Shown: one piece after another, positions 13,801-22,700 of the stretch
How the letters are laid out: each line of letters opens with the position of its first letter
Position numbering within the stretch: the stretch's first letter is position 1
Virus record (IMG/VR): IMGVR_UViG_3300022745_000025
Location: 1 to 64,000 of that record
Source of the DNA: a virus
Direction: 5' to 3' (one strand)
Length of the DNA: 64,000 bases
The notes under the pieces: generated by a model
Told to the model about the DNA's origin: nothing
The model's input: only the letters and a program-made list of their open reading frames with translations
The model's database searches: none
Position numbers and translations under genes: made by a program

Positions 13801-14976
13801 ATGAGCCTCGTTTACATCGCCGCAAACGGCGACAAGTTGCCAGTCGACCTGTCGCTGGATCTGTACAAAGACGCCGCAGACGCGGGTCAAAGCCTGCCTC
13901 AGCTGCTGGCCAATCGCTACCCCACCAACGCCGAAAAGCATGGCTCGACCTATGAGCAGCTGATGGAACAGTGTGGTGTGTTCGTCAAGGGCAACAAGGA
14001 ATTCGGCATCCGCGCAAGCACGATGCAAGAAGTCCTGGCACCCAAGGAAGCCAACGGCCTGATCACACGCGAAGGCATCCCCGCATCGCGCATTCTGTTC
14101 CCTGCCACCATTCTCGGCATCATCGAGAACAAGCTGGCTGTGGACCTGACCTCTGACGCCGACGCCTTCAACGGCTTGGTGGCTCAGGACGACACCATCG
14201 CTACCGACAAGTTCGAGCGCCCTGTGCTCAACTTCTCCGAAGCTGAAAAGGGTCGTGCGATGCCTGTGGCCCAGTTGGCCAAGCCCCAGACCATGCTGAG
14301 CATCACTGCCAGCGACAAGTCGATGCGTATCCCCACGTGGGGTATCGGTATGGAGATCTCCGAGCAAGCCTTGGCCTCCACACCTATCGACCTGGTAGGT
14401 CTGGCCATGGCTCGTCAAGCCGCTGTGGAGAAGAACGAACGTGCCCACAACTTCATCCTGTCCCTGTTGAACGGTGACGTGGATCTGGGTATGGCCGCTC
14501 TGAGCACCATCTCCAACAAGGTCGTGACCGCTGTGTCTCTGGACAGCACCTCCACCACCGGCATCAGCCACAAGGCTTGGATCAAGTGGCTGGGCACCAA
14601 CAGCAAGAAGCGCAAGATCACCCACGTGGTGACCGACGTTGAAGGCATGTTGGCCATCGAGCTGCGCTCCGGTCGCCCCAACTACAGCGACAACATCAAC
14701 GGTGTGACTCAACGCACCAACACCACCTTCAATGTGGCCAACCCCAAGTGGGAAAGCAACGTGACGGTGATCCTGATCGAAAACGCCAGCTGGCCTGCCG
14801 GCACCATCATGGGCGTCGACGCACGTTACGGCGTGCACCGCGTGTCCAGCCTGATGGCCCAGTACAGCGCCGTCGAGCAGTTCGCCCTGCGCCGTGCCAC
14901 TGCCCTGCGCGTGGACTCCGGCGAGATGGCTTACCGCCTGTTCGACGAGGCGTTCGAGGTTCTGACCTACTCCTGA
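13801..14976 (+). CDS. Major capsid protein
   Basis: A 391-aa protein in the HK97-fold position and size. The N-terminal region (about 1-90) is helical and contains TMQEVLAPKEANGLITREG; the body has long beta/helix alternation. The tail SSLMAQYSAVEQFALRRATALRVDSGEMAYRLFDEAF is typical of phage capsid C-termini. AACAGGAGTAACTCC precedes the ATG. A strong terminator follows directly. Confidence 0.88.
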   Translation: MSLVYIAANGDKLPVDLSLDLYKDAADAGQSLPQLLANRYPTNAEKHGSTYEQLMEQCGVFVKGNKEFGIRASTMQEVLAPKEANGLITREGIPASRILFPATILGIIENKLAVDLTSDADAFNGLVAQDDTIATDKFERPVLNFSEAEKGRAMPVAQLAKPQTMLSITASDKSMRIPTWGIGMEISEQALASTPIDLVGLAMARQAAVEKNERAHNFILSLLNGDVDLGMAALSTISNKVVTAVSLDSTSTTGISHKAWIKWLGTNSKKRKITHVVTDVEGMLAIELRSGRPNYSDNINGVTQRTNTTFNVANPKWESNVTVILIENASWPAGTIMGVDARYGVHRVSSLMAQYSAVEQFALRRATALRVDSGEMAYRLFDEAFEVLTYS

Positions 14977-14990
14977 TAGGTCTGAATGAG

Positions 14991-15017
14991 GAGGGCGGCT
15001 TTGGCCGCCCTCTTTTT
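14991..15017 (+). terminator. Rho-independent terminator after major capsid
   Basis: A 9-bp perfect stem GAGGGCGGC (14991-14999)/GCCGCCCTC (15004-15012), loop TTTG, then TTTTTC. It would trim the capsid transcript and lower expression of the connector genes downstream. Confidence 0.85.
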
Positions 15018-15041
15018 CTCCACCACCGCAAGGAAACCAAA

Positions 15042-15281
15042 ATGAGTGACGTAGACACCGCCAAGACTGACCACGTGCAGCCGGAAACCACATCAGGGAA
15101 GCCACCCAAAGCAACGAAAGAAGCAAAGCCAAAGGTTGCTCGCGTGCGCTCTCTCGTCGGCGACTTCCTGATCCTGCACAGCAACACCCGCATCGGCGAC
15201 GGCGAGGAGAAGAAGGTCGAGATCGACCCTTGGGTCCAGCTTCAGATCGATTCAGGCAAGCTCGAAATCGTGGTCGACTAA
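15042..15281 (+). CDS. Small head-associated hypothetical protein
   Basis: A 79-aa protein starting MSDVDTAKTD after AAGGAAACC. The N-terminal 40 residues are Lys/Thr/Pro-rich and disordered (KPPKATKEAKPKVARV). The rest is a compact beta segment (FLILHSNTRIGDGEEKKVEI). It occupies the slot of gpFI-like or connector accessory proteins, between capsid terminator and adaptor. No known domain. Confidence 0.65.
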   Translation: MSDVDTAKTDHVQPETTSGKPPKATKEAKPKVARVRSLVGDFLILHSNTRIGDGEEKKVEIDPWVQLQIDSGKLEIVVD

Positions 15282-15302
15282 TACCCTTGGCGGGGTTTCG
15301 GC

Positions 15303-15797
15303 ATGGCTTTGACACCTTACTGCACCAACGACGAAGTTCGTGCTGTCCTCGGTATCACGCAGAGTGAGATCAAGGACGAAGTGCTGGACTTGCCCATCTA
15401 CGAGATGGGCTTGAAGCGAGAACTCAACCGGATCTCGCCGTCACTGCCTGCCGCTTTTTCCACCGTCAATGGGCTGTCCGCCCTGACCAGTGCGGAGCAG
15501 ACCTTCAAGGAAGCTGTTCAGGTCTTCTCCGTCTACGCGGTGGCGCGACAGGCGGGAGCTCCACTTGGCCTTTCCGCGCCAAAGAGCCTCAATGACGACA
15601 AGTCCGGGTTCAGCCGATACGCAGATTCACCATACCGTGACGTCCTCGAACGAGTCGACATGATGTTCCAACAGGCGCGGCAAGACCTTGTGGATGCTTT
15701 CGCCGCCTACGCTGGGGCGACTTCAGCGGCATTCTCCGGAATGCCCGCTGGACTCGCCTTGTCGAGCCGATCCTATGACCCTGTAACCGGAGCGTGA
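15303..15797 (+). CDS. Head-tail adaptor protein
   Basis: A 164-aa helical protein (MALTPYCTNDEVRAVLGI) that resembles HK97 gp6/lambda gpW-FII-zone connectors. The opening TNDEVRAVLGITQSEIKDEVL and the repeated amphipathic helices are typical of adaptor proteins that form a ring below the portal. The next gene starts 3 bp after the stop. Confidence 0.7.
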   Translation: MALTPYCTNDEVRAVLGITQSEIKDEVLDLPIYEMGLKRELNRISPSLPAAFSTVNGLSALTSAEQTFKEAVQVFSVYAVARQAGAPLGLSAPKSLNDDKSGFSRYADSPYRDVLERVDMMFQQARQDLVDAFAAYAGATSAAFSGMPAGLALSSRSYDPVTGA

Positions 15798-15799
15798 CC

Positions 15800-16630
15800 A
15801 TGGAGCTGGTCGACGTCGCCAGCTTCTTTGACAAGATCCCTGCGCGGGATCCAGTCTCTGGCGCTTTGCTGTTTCACTGCCAGATCCTGGCCTTCGACGA
15901 GAGCAAGCGGGACGCCTACACGGCCTACCGCCGTATCCTTTCTGTCCACCCAGACACAGTGGTTCCGGTGGGCCGGGTCATCAGCGCCTACGGCACCAAA
16001 TGGATGATCGGTGAGGGACAATCTGACGGCTGGGAGAATGAACACCGCCGCAAACATGTGCTCCATAAAGTGACAGGTCAGGTGTCTGTGTACCGCCTGT
16101 CAGGCTTCCTCACCGGTACACCTGCTGCACAGGTGTGGGGCGATATACAGTGGGTTGCGGACAAGAAAGAGATGGAGGTTTCCAGCCGGACCCCACAGAA
16201 GTTCGCCGCCATCCTGCCGTCCAGCACCACAGTCCAGTTGGGCGATGTGATCGTTCTGGGTGAAACAACCGTTTTGGTGGGTGCACGTACCGCCCACGCC
16301 TCAGGGTTCGTGCAGGCTGAGGGCACGGAGCAGTGGATGCCTGACGCGGCGTCCGTCACCCTGACCACCCGCACATACTCCCCGGCGGCCGGCGGCTACA
16401 CCAGTCCGACGAACACTACCGTCAGTGCGTGGCGTGTGCGGTGGCAGGATATGTTTGCGTACGATGACCAGCTCGACGAGCGTTACCAAGAGGGCGATTG
16501 CACCTGGGTGCTGCCAGCCTCTGCCACCGTGTCCACCGCCACAGAGATTACCTACGGCGCGTTCAAGTACACCGTGCTGGCCATCCGCGAAGAGTTTGGC
16601 TGCAAGTTGATCCACGCGAGGCAGCGGTGA
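15800..16630 (+). CDS. Head-closure/neck protein candidate
   Basis: A 276-aa protein from the ATG at 15800, seven bases after GGAG; a GTG at 15794 is too close to that SD. It is beta-rich with AYGTKWMIGEGQSDGWENEH near 65 and an Ala/Thr-rich middle. Position between adaptor and gp10-like protein suggests a head-closure or stopper protein. It is longer than usual stoppers (100-130 aa), so it may carry an extra domain. No motif decides it. Confidence 0.5.
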   Translation: MELVDVASFFDKIPARDPVSGALLFHCQILAFDESKRDAYTAYRRILSVHPDTVVPVGRVISAYGTKWMIGEGQSDGWENEHRRKHVLHKVTGQVSVYRLSGFLTGTPAAQVWGDIQWVADKKEMEVSSRTPQKFAAILPSSTTVQLGDVIVLGETTVLVGARTAHASGFVQAEGTEQWMPDAASVTLTTRTYSPAAGGYTSPTNTTVSAWRVRWQDMFAYDDQLDERYQEGDCTWVLPASATVSTATEITYGAFKYTVLAIREEFGCKLIHARQR

Positions 16631-17214
16631 AGATTGATCTGCGGTCATTCGATAAGGCCTCCGCCATGGTCATTCGCCGGGCGGAGGAGACACTCGTGGC
16701 GGAGTACCGTGATGTTGCTAGAGAGATATTCTGGCGCATCCTGAATGAAACCCCGCAGTTCACGGGCAGGGCGACGGCGCACTGGCAGGTCGGGATAGAC
16801 GCACCAGATCTGAGCTACCAAGACGACTCTGTGGGGAAGGTGGTCAATATGTTGACCGGCCGCCACAAGAAGAACGGTCAGTTCTACAAAGCAGATTCAG
16901 CTCTATCCAAGGGGCACCAAGATGCTGTAATGGCTGCGTGGGCGCGCAACGAGCACAAGTTTGATCTGATCAAGCGCAGATCCAAGGTATTCTTTTCCAA
17001 CAACGTGCAGGGTGACACGGACGGCGGCAAGAGCAGTGAGAACTACATCACATCTCTGCAGGAGTCTGGGTACTGGGTAGAGAAGCTACGTGGCGTGAAC
17101 AAGCCCTATGAAACAGTGGCTGAGACCATCATGTTGGTTCAGCTAGCCCGCTCACCGACTGGCCGAGGCCCGTTCACATTCAGAGGAAGCCGGCAGGCAT
17201 TCACCAACCTATGA
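16627..17214 (+). CDS. Neck/tail completion protein (HK97 gp10-like)
   Basis: A 195-aa protein; GTG start at 16627 with GTGA overlapping the previous stop and GAGG upstream. The opening VKIDLRSFDKASAMVIRRAEETLVAEYRDVAREIF and TPQFTGRATAHWQVGIDAP match the gp10/minor tail Z family, which closes the tail end joined to the head. A longer frame upstream overlaps the preceding gene and was rejected. Confidence 0.7.
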   Translation: MKIDLRSFDKASAMVIRRAEETLVAEYRDVAREIFWRILNETPQFTGRATAHWQVGIDAPDLSYQDDSVGKVVNMLTGRHKKNGQFYKADSALSKGHQDAVMAAWARNEHKFDLIKRRSKVFFSNNVQGDTDGGKSSENYITSLQESGYWVEKLRGVNKPYETVAETIMLVQLARSPTGRGPFTFRGSRQAFTNL

Positions 17215-17615
17215 CCACGCAAGCCTTCCGATCTGCCGTCTTCTCCCTGCTCGATGGCCACCTGTCTGCCAACCACCCCGGCGTGTTCGTCATGTGGGAG
17301 AACGGGCCGGAGGTGGATGAAGCCTCCGTCGGCGACCTCTTTGTCGATGTTGAGCTGCGCTTCTATGGGGCGCAGCTGATTGAGGTGGGGCAGGGCGGCA
17401 GAGGTCGGCACAGCGGGGCCATCAGTGTGGACGTCTACGCCAAGCAGGCCACCGGAACAGCCAGCGGGGATGAGATCGTCGATGGCTTGGTCTCCCTGTT
17501 GAAGTCCAAGCGGCTAGCAGGCGGCATCACCACGATGCCCCAGCGCAAAGTGCCCAACCCGGCAAAGGGCTGGCACCGAACAGGGGTCTTGGTTCCCTTC
17601 CTTCTCAACGAATAA
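17211..17615 (+). CDS. Tail terminator protein
   Basis: A 134-aa protein, ATGA-coupled to the gp10-like gene. Size, position and the strand pattern (FVDVELRFYGAQLIEVGQGG, then GAISVDVYAKQATGT) fit the lambda gpU/HK97 gp11-like terminators (DUF4128-like). It would cap the tail tube and contact the neck. Confidence 0.65.
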   Translation: MTTQAFRSAVFSLLDGHLSANHPGVFVMWENGPEVDEASVGDLFVDVELRFYGAQLIEVGQGGRGRHSGAISVDVYAKQATGTASGDEIVDGLVSLLKSKRLAGGITTMPQRKVPNPAKGWHRTGVLVPFLLNE

Positions 17616-17628
17616 TTTTTTCGTATAG

Positions 17629-17662
17629 GGGGATTGCTTTTTTCGAAAAGCTCGTCCAGTCT
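17629..17662 (+). promoter_or_regulatory. CAGTCT-type phage promoter P5
   Basis: GGGGGATTGCTT (TTGCTT 17634-17639), 17 bp, CAGTCT (17657-17662). It lies 35 bp before the tail-tube start. Confidence 0.7.
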
Positions 17663-17697
17663 GGTTTGAAACATTTTCTGCCTGATTGGAGATACCC

Positions 17698-18921
17698 ATG
17701 ACCTACGCGTCCGGCGCCTTTGGCCAACTGCGCTACATCCCCGAGGTGACCCAAAACGTCACGCCCGTTGCCGGCAACGGTGTCAACTTGCGGGTCACCA
17801 ATCCGACCTTGAAGGCTTCCGTCAAATCGGTCAAGTCCAACGAGATCTCTTCTACCCGCATGGTGTCCGGTTCCACCAACGTGGACATCGATGTCAGCGG
17901 CGGCTTCGACTTCGAGCTGTCTGGTAAAGAATACGACCCGTTCATCGAAGCCTCGGTGTACGGCGCATTCGCCCACTACGGCACCAATGGCCTCGGCTCC
18001 ACTTTCTCCTGCACAACCACAGCTGGCAAGATCACTGCCGGCGCAGCCCCCACCGGCGGCTCCGCTTTCACCGGTCTGGCTGCCGGCTCTTGGTTCAAGC
18101 TGAACCCACCAGCAGGCGCGAGCGACACAGTGAAGACCTACTTCGCTGACAAGTGGTTCAAGGTGGCCTCTACTACCTCCACCGAGATCACTCTGGACGC
18201 AGCCACTCAGATCAGCGGCGCTGGTTTGGGCATCACTGCTGTGGCTGGCTTCTCTGTGACTCAGTCTGTGGTGAGCAACGGCAACACTGCCAAGTTCTTC
18301 ACGTTCGAGTACGACCAGACCGACATCGCTCAGTTGCTGCAGTTCCGCGGCATGCAGACCAACTCCATGGACCTGAAGCTGGACGTTGGCTCGATCATCA
18401 CCGGTTCGTTCGACTTCATGGGCATGTCTCACGGCATCACCCAGACCACGACTCTGCCCGGCAGCCCCGTGGCCAGCCAGTCTCTGGACCCCATGAACGC
18501 TGTGACCGACGTTGGCCTCGTGATGGAGAACGGCGCGAACCTATTGTCCGCAGGCTCTTTCATCAAGTCCGTCAGCCTGAACATCGCCAACAACCTGCGT
18601 GCCCAGAAGGCTGTCGGTGTGTTCGGCAACGCTGGCATCGGTTCCGGTGAGCTGGCCGTTAGCGGCTCTCTGGAGGTGTACTTCGAGGACGCCACCTACT
18701 ACAGCAAGTGGCTGAACGGCACCACCACCAGCCTGGCAATCGGCATGGCCGACCAATTGGGCAACGGCTATCTGTTTGAAATGGACAAGGTCAAGTTCAA
18801 GGACGGCGGCCTGAAGCCCGGCGGCAAAGACTCCGACGTGATGTTGAGCTTGCCTTTCGACGCCTTCTACAACGCAGGCACTGGCCGCGGTATCCGCATC
18901 ACACGCGCCATCTCTGCGTAA
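17698..18921 (+). CDS. Major tail tube protein
   Basis: A 407-aa protein from the ATG at 17698, preceded by GGAG; a TTG at 17686 is upstream of the SD. It follows the tail terminator and precedes the tail chaperones, the standard place of the tube gene. The fold is beta-rich (GGFDFELSGKEYDPFIEAS, VGSIITGSFDFMGMSHGIT). A TAGKITAGAAPTGG-type insertion near 105-115 and a long C-terminal part make it longer than lambda gpV (246 aa). No sheath gene follows, so the tail is non-contractile. P5 and two hairpins bracket it. Confidence 0.82.
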   Translation: MTYASGAFGQLRYIPEVTQNVTPVAGNGVNLRVTNPTLKASVKSVKSNEISSTRMVSGSTNVDIDVSGGFDFELSGKEYDPFIEASVYGAFAHYGTNGLGSTFSCTTTAGKITAGAAPTGGSAFTGLAAGSWFKLNPPAGASDTVKTYFADKWFKVASTTSTEITLDAATQISGAGLGITAVAGFSVTQSVVSNGNTAKFFTFEYDQTDIAQLLQFRGMQTNSMDLKLDVGSIITGSFDFMGMSHGITQTTTLPGSPVASQSLDPMNAVTDVGLVMENGANLLSAGSFIKSVSLNIANNLRAQKAVGVFGNAGIGSGELAVSGSLEVYFEDATYYSKWLNGTTTSLAIGMADQLGNGYLFEMDKVKFKDGGLKPGGKDSDVMLSLPFDAFYNAGTGRGIRITRAISA

Positions 18922-18929
18922 TAAGAATC

Positions 18930-18949
18930 CGGGGGCCTCGATGCCCCCG
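18930..18949 (+). terminator. GC hairpin after tail tube
   Basis: CGGGGGC/GCCCCCG (7 bp, loop CTCGAT), followed by ATCCCTTC and then a second small hairpin CCCGT/ACGGG. T content is low, so it may only attenuate. Confidence 0.5.
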
Positions 18950-19000
18950 ATCCCTTCTCCCGTGGGTTACGGGTGATCTCCGCCAAGAAGAAGTACAACA

Positions 19001-19408
19001 ATGGACATTTTTGCCACATTCGCCACCGACGAAGCTCTCGAGACCGAGGGCAAATGGTTCAACATGGGTAAGACCACCCGTGTGAAGGTTGCCCGCTCCG
19101 GCAACCAAAAGTACGTCAAGCTGCTTCGCAAGAAGCTCGAAGAAAACAAGCTGGACCTAGAGACCATGGGCGACGACGCCAACGACTTGGCCGAGAAGGT
19201 TCTGGTTGACGTGATCGCTGACACCATCCTGCTGGACTGGGAAGACATTCAGTACCAAGGCAAGGAAATGGAGTACAGCCGTCTGAACGCACGTCTGCTC
19301 CTGCAGATCAAGGACTTCCGCAAGAAGATTGTTGGCTTCTCCGAGAGCTTTGAAGCCTACAAGATCAAGCAGGAAGAAGAACTGGGAAACGACTCTCAGA
19401 CTTCCTGA
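19001..19408 (+). CDS. Tail assembly chaperone G
   Basis: A 135-aa acidic/basic helical protein (MDIFATFATDEALETEGKW...) between tube and tape measure. Near its end the slippery heptamer GGGAAAC lies in the zero frame (G GGA AAC, 19384-19390), and the -1 frame stays open into the next region. This gives the G and GT products that lambda-like siphoviruses use to load the tape measure. Confidence 0.85.
   Translation: MDIFATFATDEALETEGKWFNMGKTTRVKVARSGNQKYVKLLRKKLEENKLDLETMGDDANDLAEKVLVDVIADTILLDWEDIQYQGKEMEYSRLNARLLLQIKDFRKKIVGFSESFEAYKIKQEEELGNDSQTS
19384..19390 (+). promoter_or_regulatory. Programmed -1 frameshift site
   Basis: GGGAAAC fits X-XXY-YYZ in the zero frame; lambda G uses GGGAAAG. 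A TGAGCT-GGC-AGCTCA hairpin starts 15 bases downstream (19406-19420) and overlaps the zero-frame stop. Confidence 0.82.
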
Positions 19409-19749
19409 GCTGGCAGCTCAAGTGGGGCCCGCACCTGAAAGCCTTTCAGGCGCAGGCCAAAAAGACAGGGGTGGTTCCGCCGCCCCTTTTGCGTAGGCCC
19501 AAACTCAAGAGGGACGATCAAGACTTCTTGAGTGCCTTCTACGCCTGCAACCACAGTCGGCAGTCCGGGGGCATGGGCGGCCATAACCCCATCACCATCT
19601 CCGAGGTGAGGAATTATCTTGACGTGGTGGGGATTGACACCACGGACGAGAGGGCCAAGTATCTGAGGGTCATCCAGCTTCTCGACTCCATCTACCTGAC
19701 AGATGCAGCCGAAAAGGTGAAGGCTCAACAGAAGAACAAGAAGCCCTAA
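19390..19749 (+). CDS. T extension of the GT frameshift chaperone
   Basis: Reached only by -1 slippage at GGGAAAC, giving about 249 aa in total with G. The T part starts RLSDFLSWQLKWGPHLKAF and includes DDQDFLSAFYACNHSRQSGG and a basic C-terminus. An internal ATG at 19471 has no SD and is unlikely to be used. The fusion product binds the tape measure during assembly. Confidence 0.8.
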   Translation, partial: RLSDFLSWQLKWGPHLKAFQAQAKKTGVVPPPLLRRPKLKRDDQDFLSAFYACNHSRQSGGMGGHNPITISEVRNYLDVVGIDTTDERAKYLRVIQLLDSIYLTDAAEKVKAQQKNKKP

Positions 19750-19750
19750 T

Positions 19751-22700
19751 ATGAGCAACAGTGACTTTACCGTCAAAGGCTCCCTCGACATAGACCTCAA
19801 TGATGCGGAGTCTGCGCTTAAGCAATTCAAGCGCATGCTGCAGGCCGCAGCCAATGACGACCCCCTGTCCCAGATCGGTAAGGGCGTAGATAAGAATTTC
19901 AGCCAGATCGGTTTGGGTCTGGTGGGTGTCCTTGAGAAGATGCACAAGGCTGTGCAGGCTTCCAACCAGCGGACAGTAGCTGAGGCCAAGAAGACGGGTA
20001 AGGATGTGGCCGATGCTATGGAAGCGGAGGTCGGCAAGAAGACGATCAAGGTCAAGATTGAGGGGCAGTACACCCCCTATAACGCGCAGACTGTGTTGTC
20101 TAGGGATCTGGCGAACAACCAGAAGGCCATACAGCAAGCGTACAACGCGATGTACACGGAGAGGCAAAGGCTCCAGAAAGAGATGGAGTCGGCTAGGAAC
20201 TCCTCGGCCTCCAAGTTCTCCGAGGACGATACAAGAACTCTTTTCGGTCTTCCTTCACGTGATGGGATGAAATCCTTCGCTGCGCAGTTGAAGGCGCAGA
20301 TGCAAGCGGACCAAGCACAGCTCGTAAAGGACGCCAGTGAGAATCAGGCACGGATGCTTGCGTCGCTGAAGAACCAGACCAAGGCAATGTGGTCTGGCCA
20401 ATCAGCCGATCAGAATGCAGCCCTGACCACCCTCAAGAACCAGTCCAAGGTGATGTGGGCTGAGCAAGCTCAGACGCAGCAAGCGGGCCTTGAGCGTCTG
20501 AAATCTCAGAGCAAGGCCATGTGGGCCGACAAGGCCAAGGAGCAGGCGGCACAGAAGGAGGCACTCCAGGACGACCTGAACTTCTACCACAACATCTTGA
20601 ACCTGAAGGTCAAGGCAGAGCGCAAAGCGGCGGAAGAGATAGCGGCGGCGCAGAAGGCAGCTACAGCTTCAGCGGCCAAGGCCATGGTCAACCAATCCAT
20701 GCAAGGTTTGCCACCAGACCACAAGGTTCGGATCGGGGACTATTCCGCATGGAACGCAACCGCTACTGGCAGTCAGCACGGCACGCTTCAATCGATTTAC
20801 AGGCAAGCAAAGACACCTACCCCCAAGATCGAGTCAAACAGAGAGCCGAACTGGGCTGAGGTCATCACAGGTACGGGTGCTGCCGCTCGCGGCGCGTCGA
20901 GAGACGTGCAGATGTTCAGTGGTCACATGAATGACCTCCACTCCGCCGCTCGCGGCGTGGCGTCAGGCTTTAATGCGATGTGGTTGACGTGGGGCAACAT
21001 CGTCCCGCTGCTGGCCGGCGCAGGGTTCTCAAACATGCTGGTGCAGACCGCCAAACTCGGGACTGAGTTTGAGAGCGTCATCCGCGCTATGCAGAACCTG
21101 GGAGAAGTGGGCGGAACATCCATCAACCAGCTGTCCGCTGCAGCACTGCAGATGGGGTTGAACACACAGTACGGACCCATAGAGCTGGCCAAGGGGTTGA
21201 AGACGCTCACCCTCGCAGGCCTGGATGCCGGGGAAGCACTCGCTGCTCTGCCGCAGATGATGAGCTTCGCCACGGTGGCTGAGATGCCGCTCGACAAGGC
21301 GTCTGAGTCCTTGATGGGCATATCCAAAGCCTTCGGGTACACCGCCGAACGCGCTTCAGTGGCTGGGGATGTAGTAGCCAAGGCTGCAGCCGTCTCCATG
21401 TCGTCTGTATCGGATATGACAGAGGCTTTCAAGCAGGCGTCGACTGTCGCGCAGCAGTACGGCGTATCAGTGCAGGACGCGTCGGTGTCCCTTGCCTTAC
21501 TGTCAAACCTCGGCATCAAGGGGGCATCCGCCGGCACCGCCGTGCGCAATATGTACAACGAGCTGATAGGGATGGGTAAGGAGGCGCGAAAGATCCTCTC
21601 AGAGAAGCTCGGAGTCAACGTGTTTGACGAGCAGGCGAAGGCCCTGAAACCCCTAGCCACAATCATGAAGGACCTGTTTGGTTCGCTGAGCAGGTACGAC
21701 TTCGAGAGCCAGATACGCATGCTCACCAAGCTGGGCGGTGAGCGAGGAATGAAGACGTTCTCTGCTGACCTGATCGCTATGGCTACCGCAGCTAAAGAAT
21801 CCGGCAAGGACGTCAACTCTGTGTTCGACGAGATCAAGAAGCAGATGGAAGACGCGCCCGGTTTCACAGCCAAGGCTGCGGCAGGTATGGCCTCGTCTAC
21901 AGAGAACATCATGAAGCAAGTGCCAAGCGCCTTGCAGTCTGCACTTATTCAAACCTTCGAGGAGATGTCTCCGTACCTCGTCAACTACAGCATCCAGTTG
22001 CGGGACATGTTCAAATCCAACGAGTTCAAGGAAGGACTCGCTGCAGTCGTCAGAGGCGTAGGGGAGTTCACAGGCCTGCTTGTAGACGGTATCAAGTACC
22101 TGTACGAGCATAGGTCCGCTGTAGTGCTGCTTATAGAGGCATACGCTGGGTTCAAGATACTGCAAGCACTTGGCGGGATGCTCGCCGGTGTAGCCGCGCA
22201 GACCTTGGCGTTCAACGCCGCGCTGGTAGCCCAGTCGCGAGCGGCGGCGGGCGCTGAAGCGTCAATGATGACGTTGAGAGCCGCACTGATAGGTGTCAAC
22301 ACTGCTATGGGTGTGGTCGGCCTGGTGCTCGCGGCTGGCGCCGCAGCGTGGGGTGTCTACCAGTGGGCGACGGCGGACGCCGCTGATCAGACCAAGGACA
22401 GCACTGATCGGATTAAGGCGGCTGCCAGTGAGGCAGCCAAGGCCGAGCAAGCGCGTTTCGATGTGTCCATGGAGTCCATGCAGAAGGAGCTGGACAGGTT
22501 GGACGCCGTTCTAAAGGCTAAAGGCGACGATAAGTTGGCTGCCCAGATACTGAGGGACTCCGAGGCTGATCGAACGGTACAGCGATTGGCAGACCTGAAC
22601 TTTGAGGAGATCTCTCTCAAGCGCCTGGAGGCCGCCACAAAGCGAGCGGAGGCTGCAGAGGTTGCCCGTATCGGGGTGGGAGGCGGGAACCAGTCCAGAA

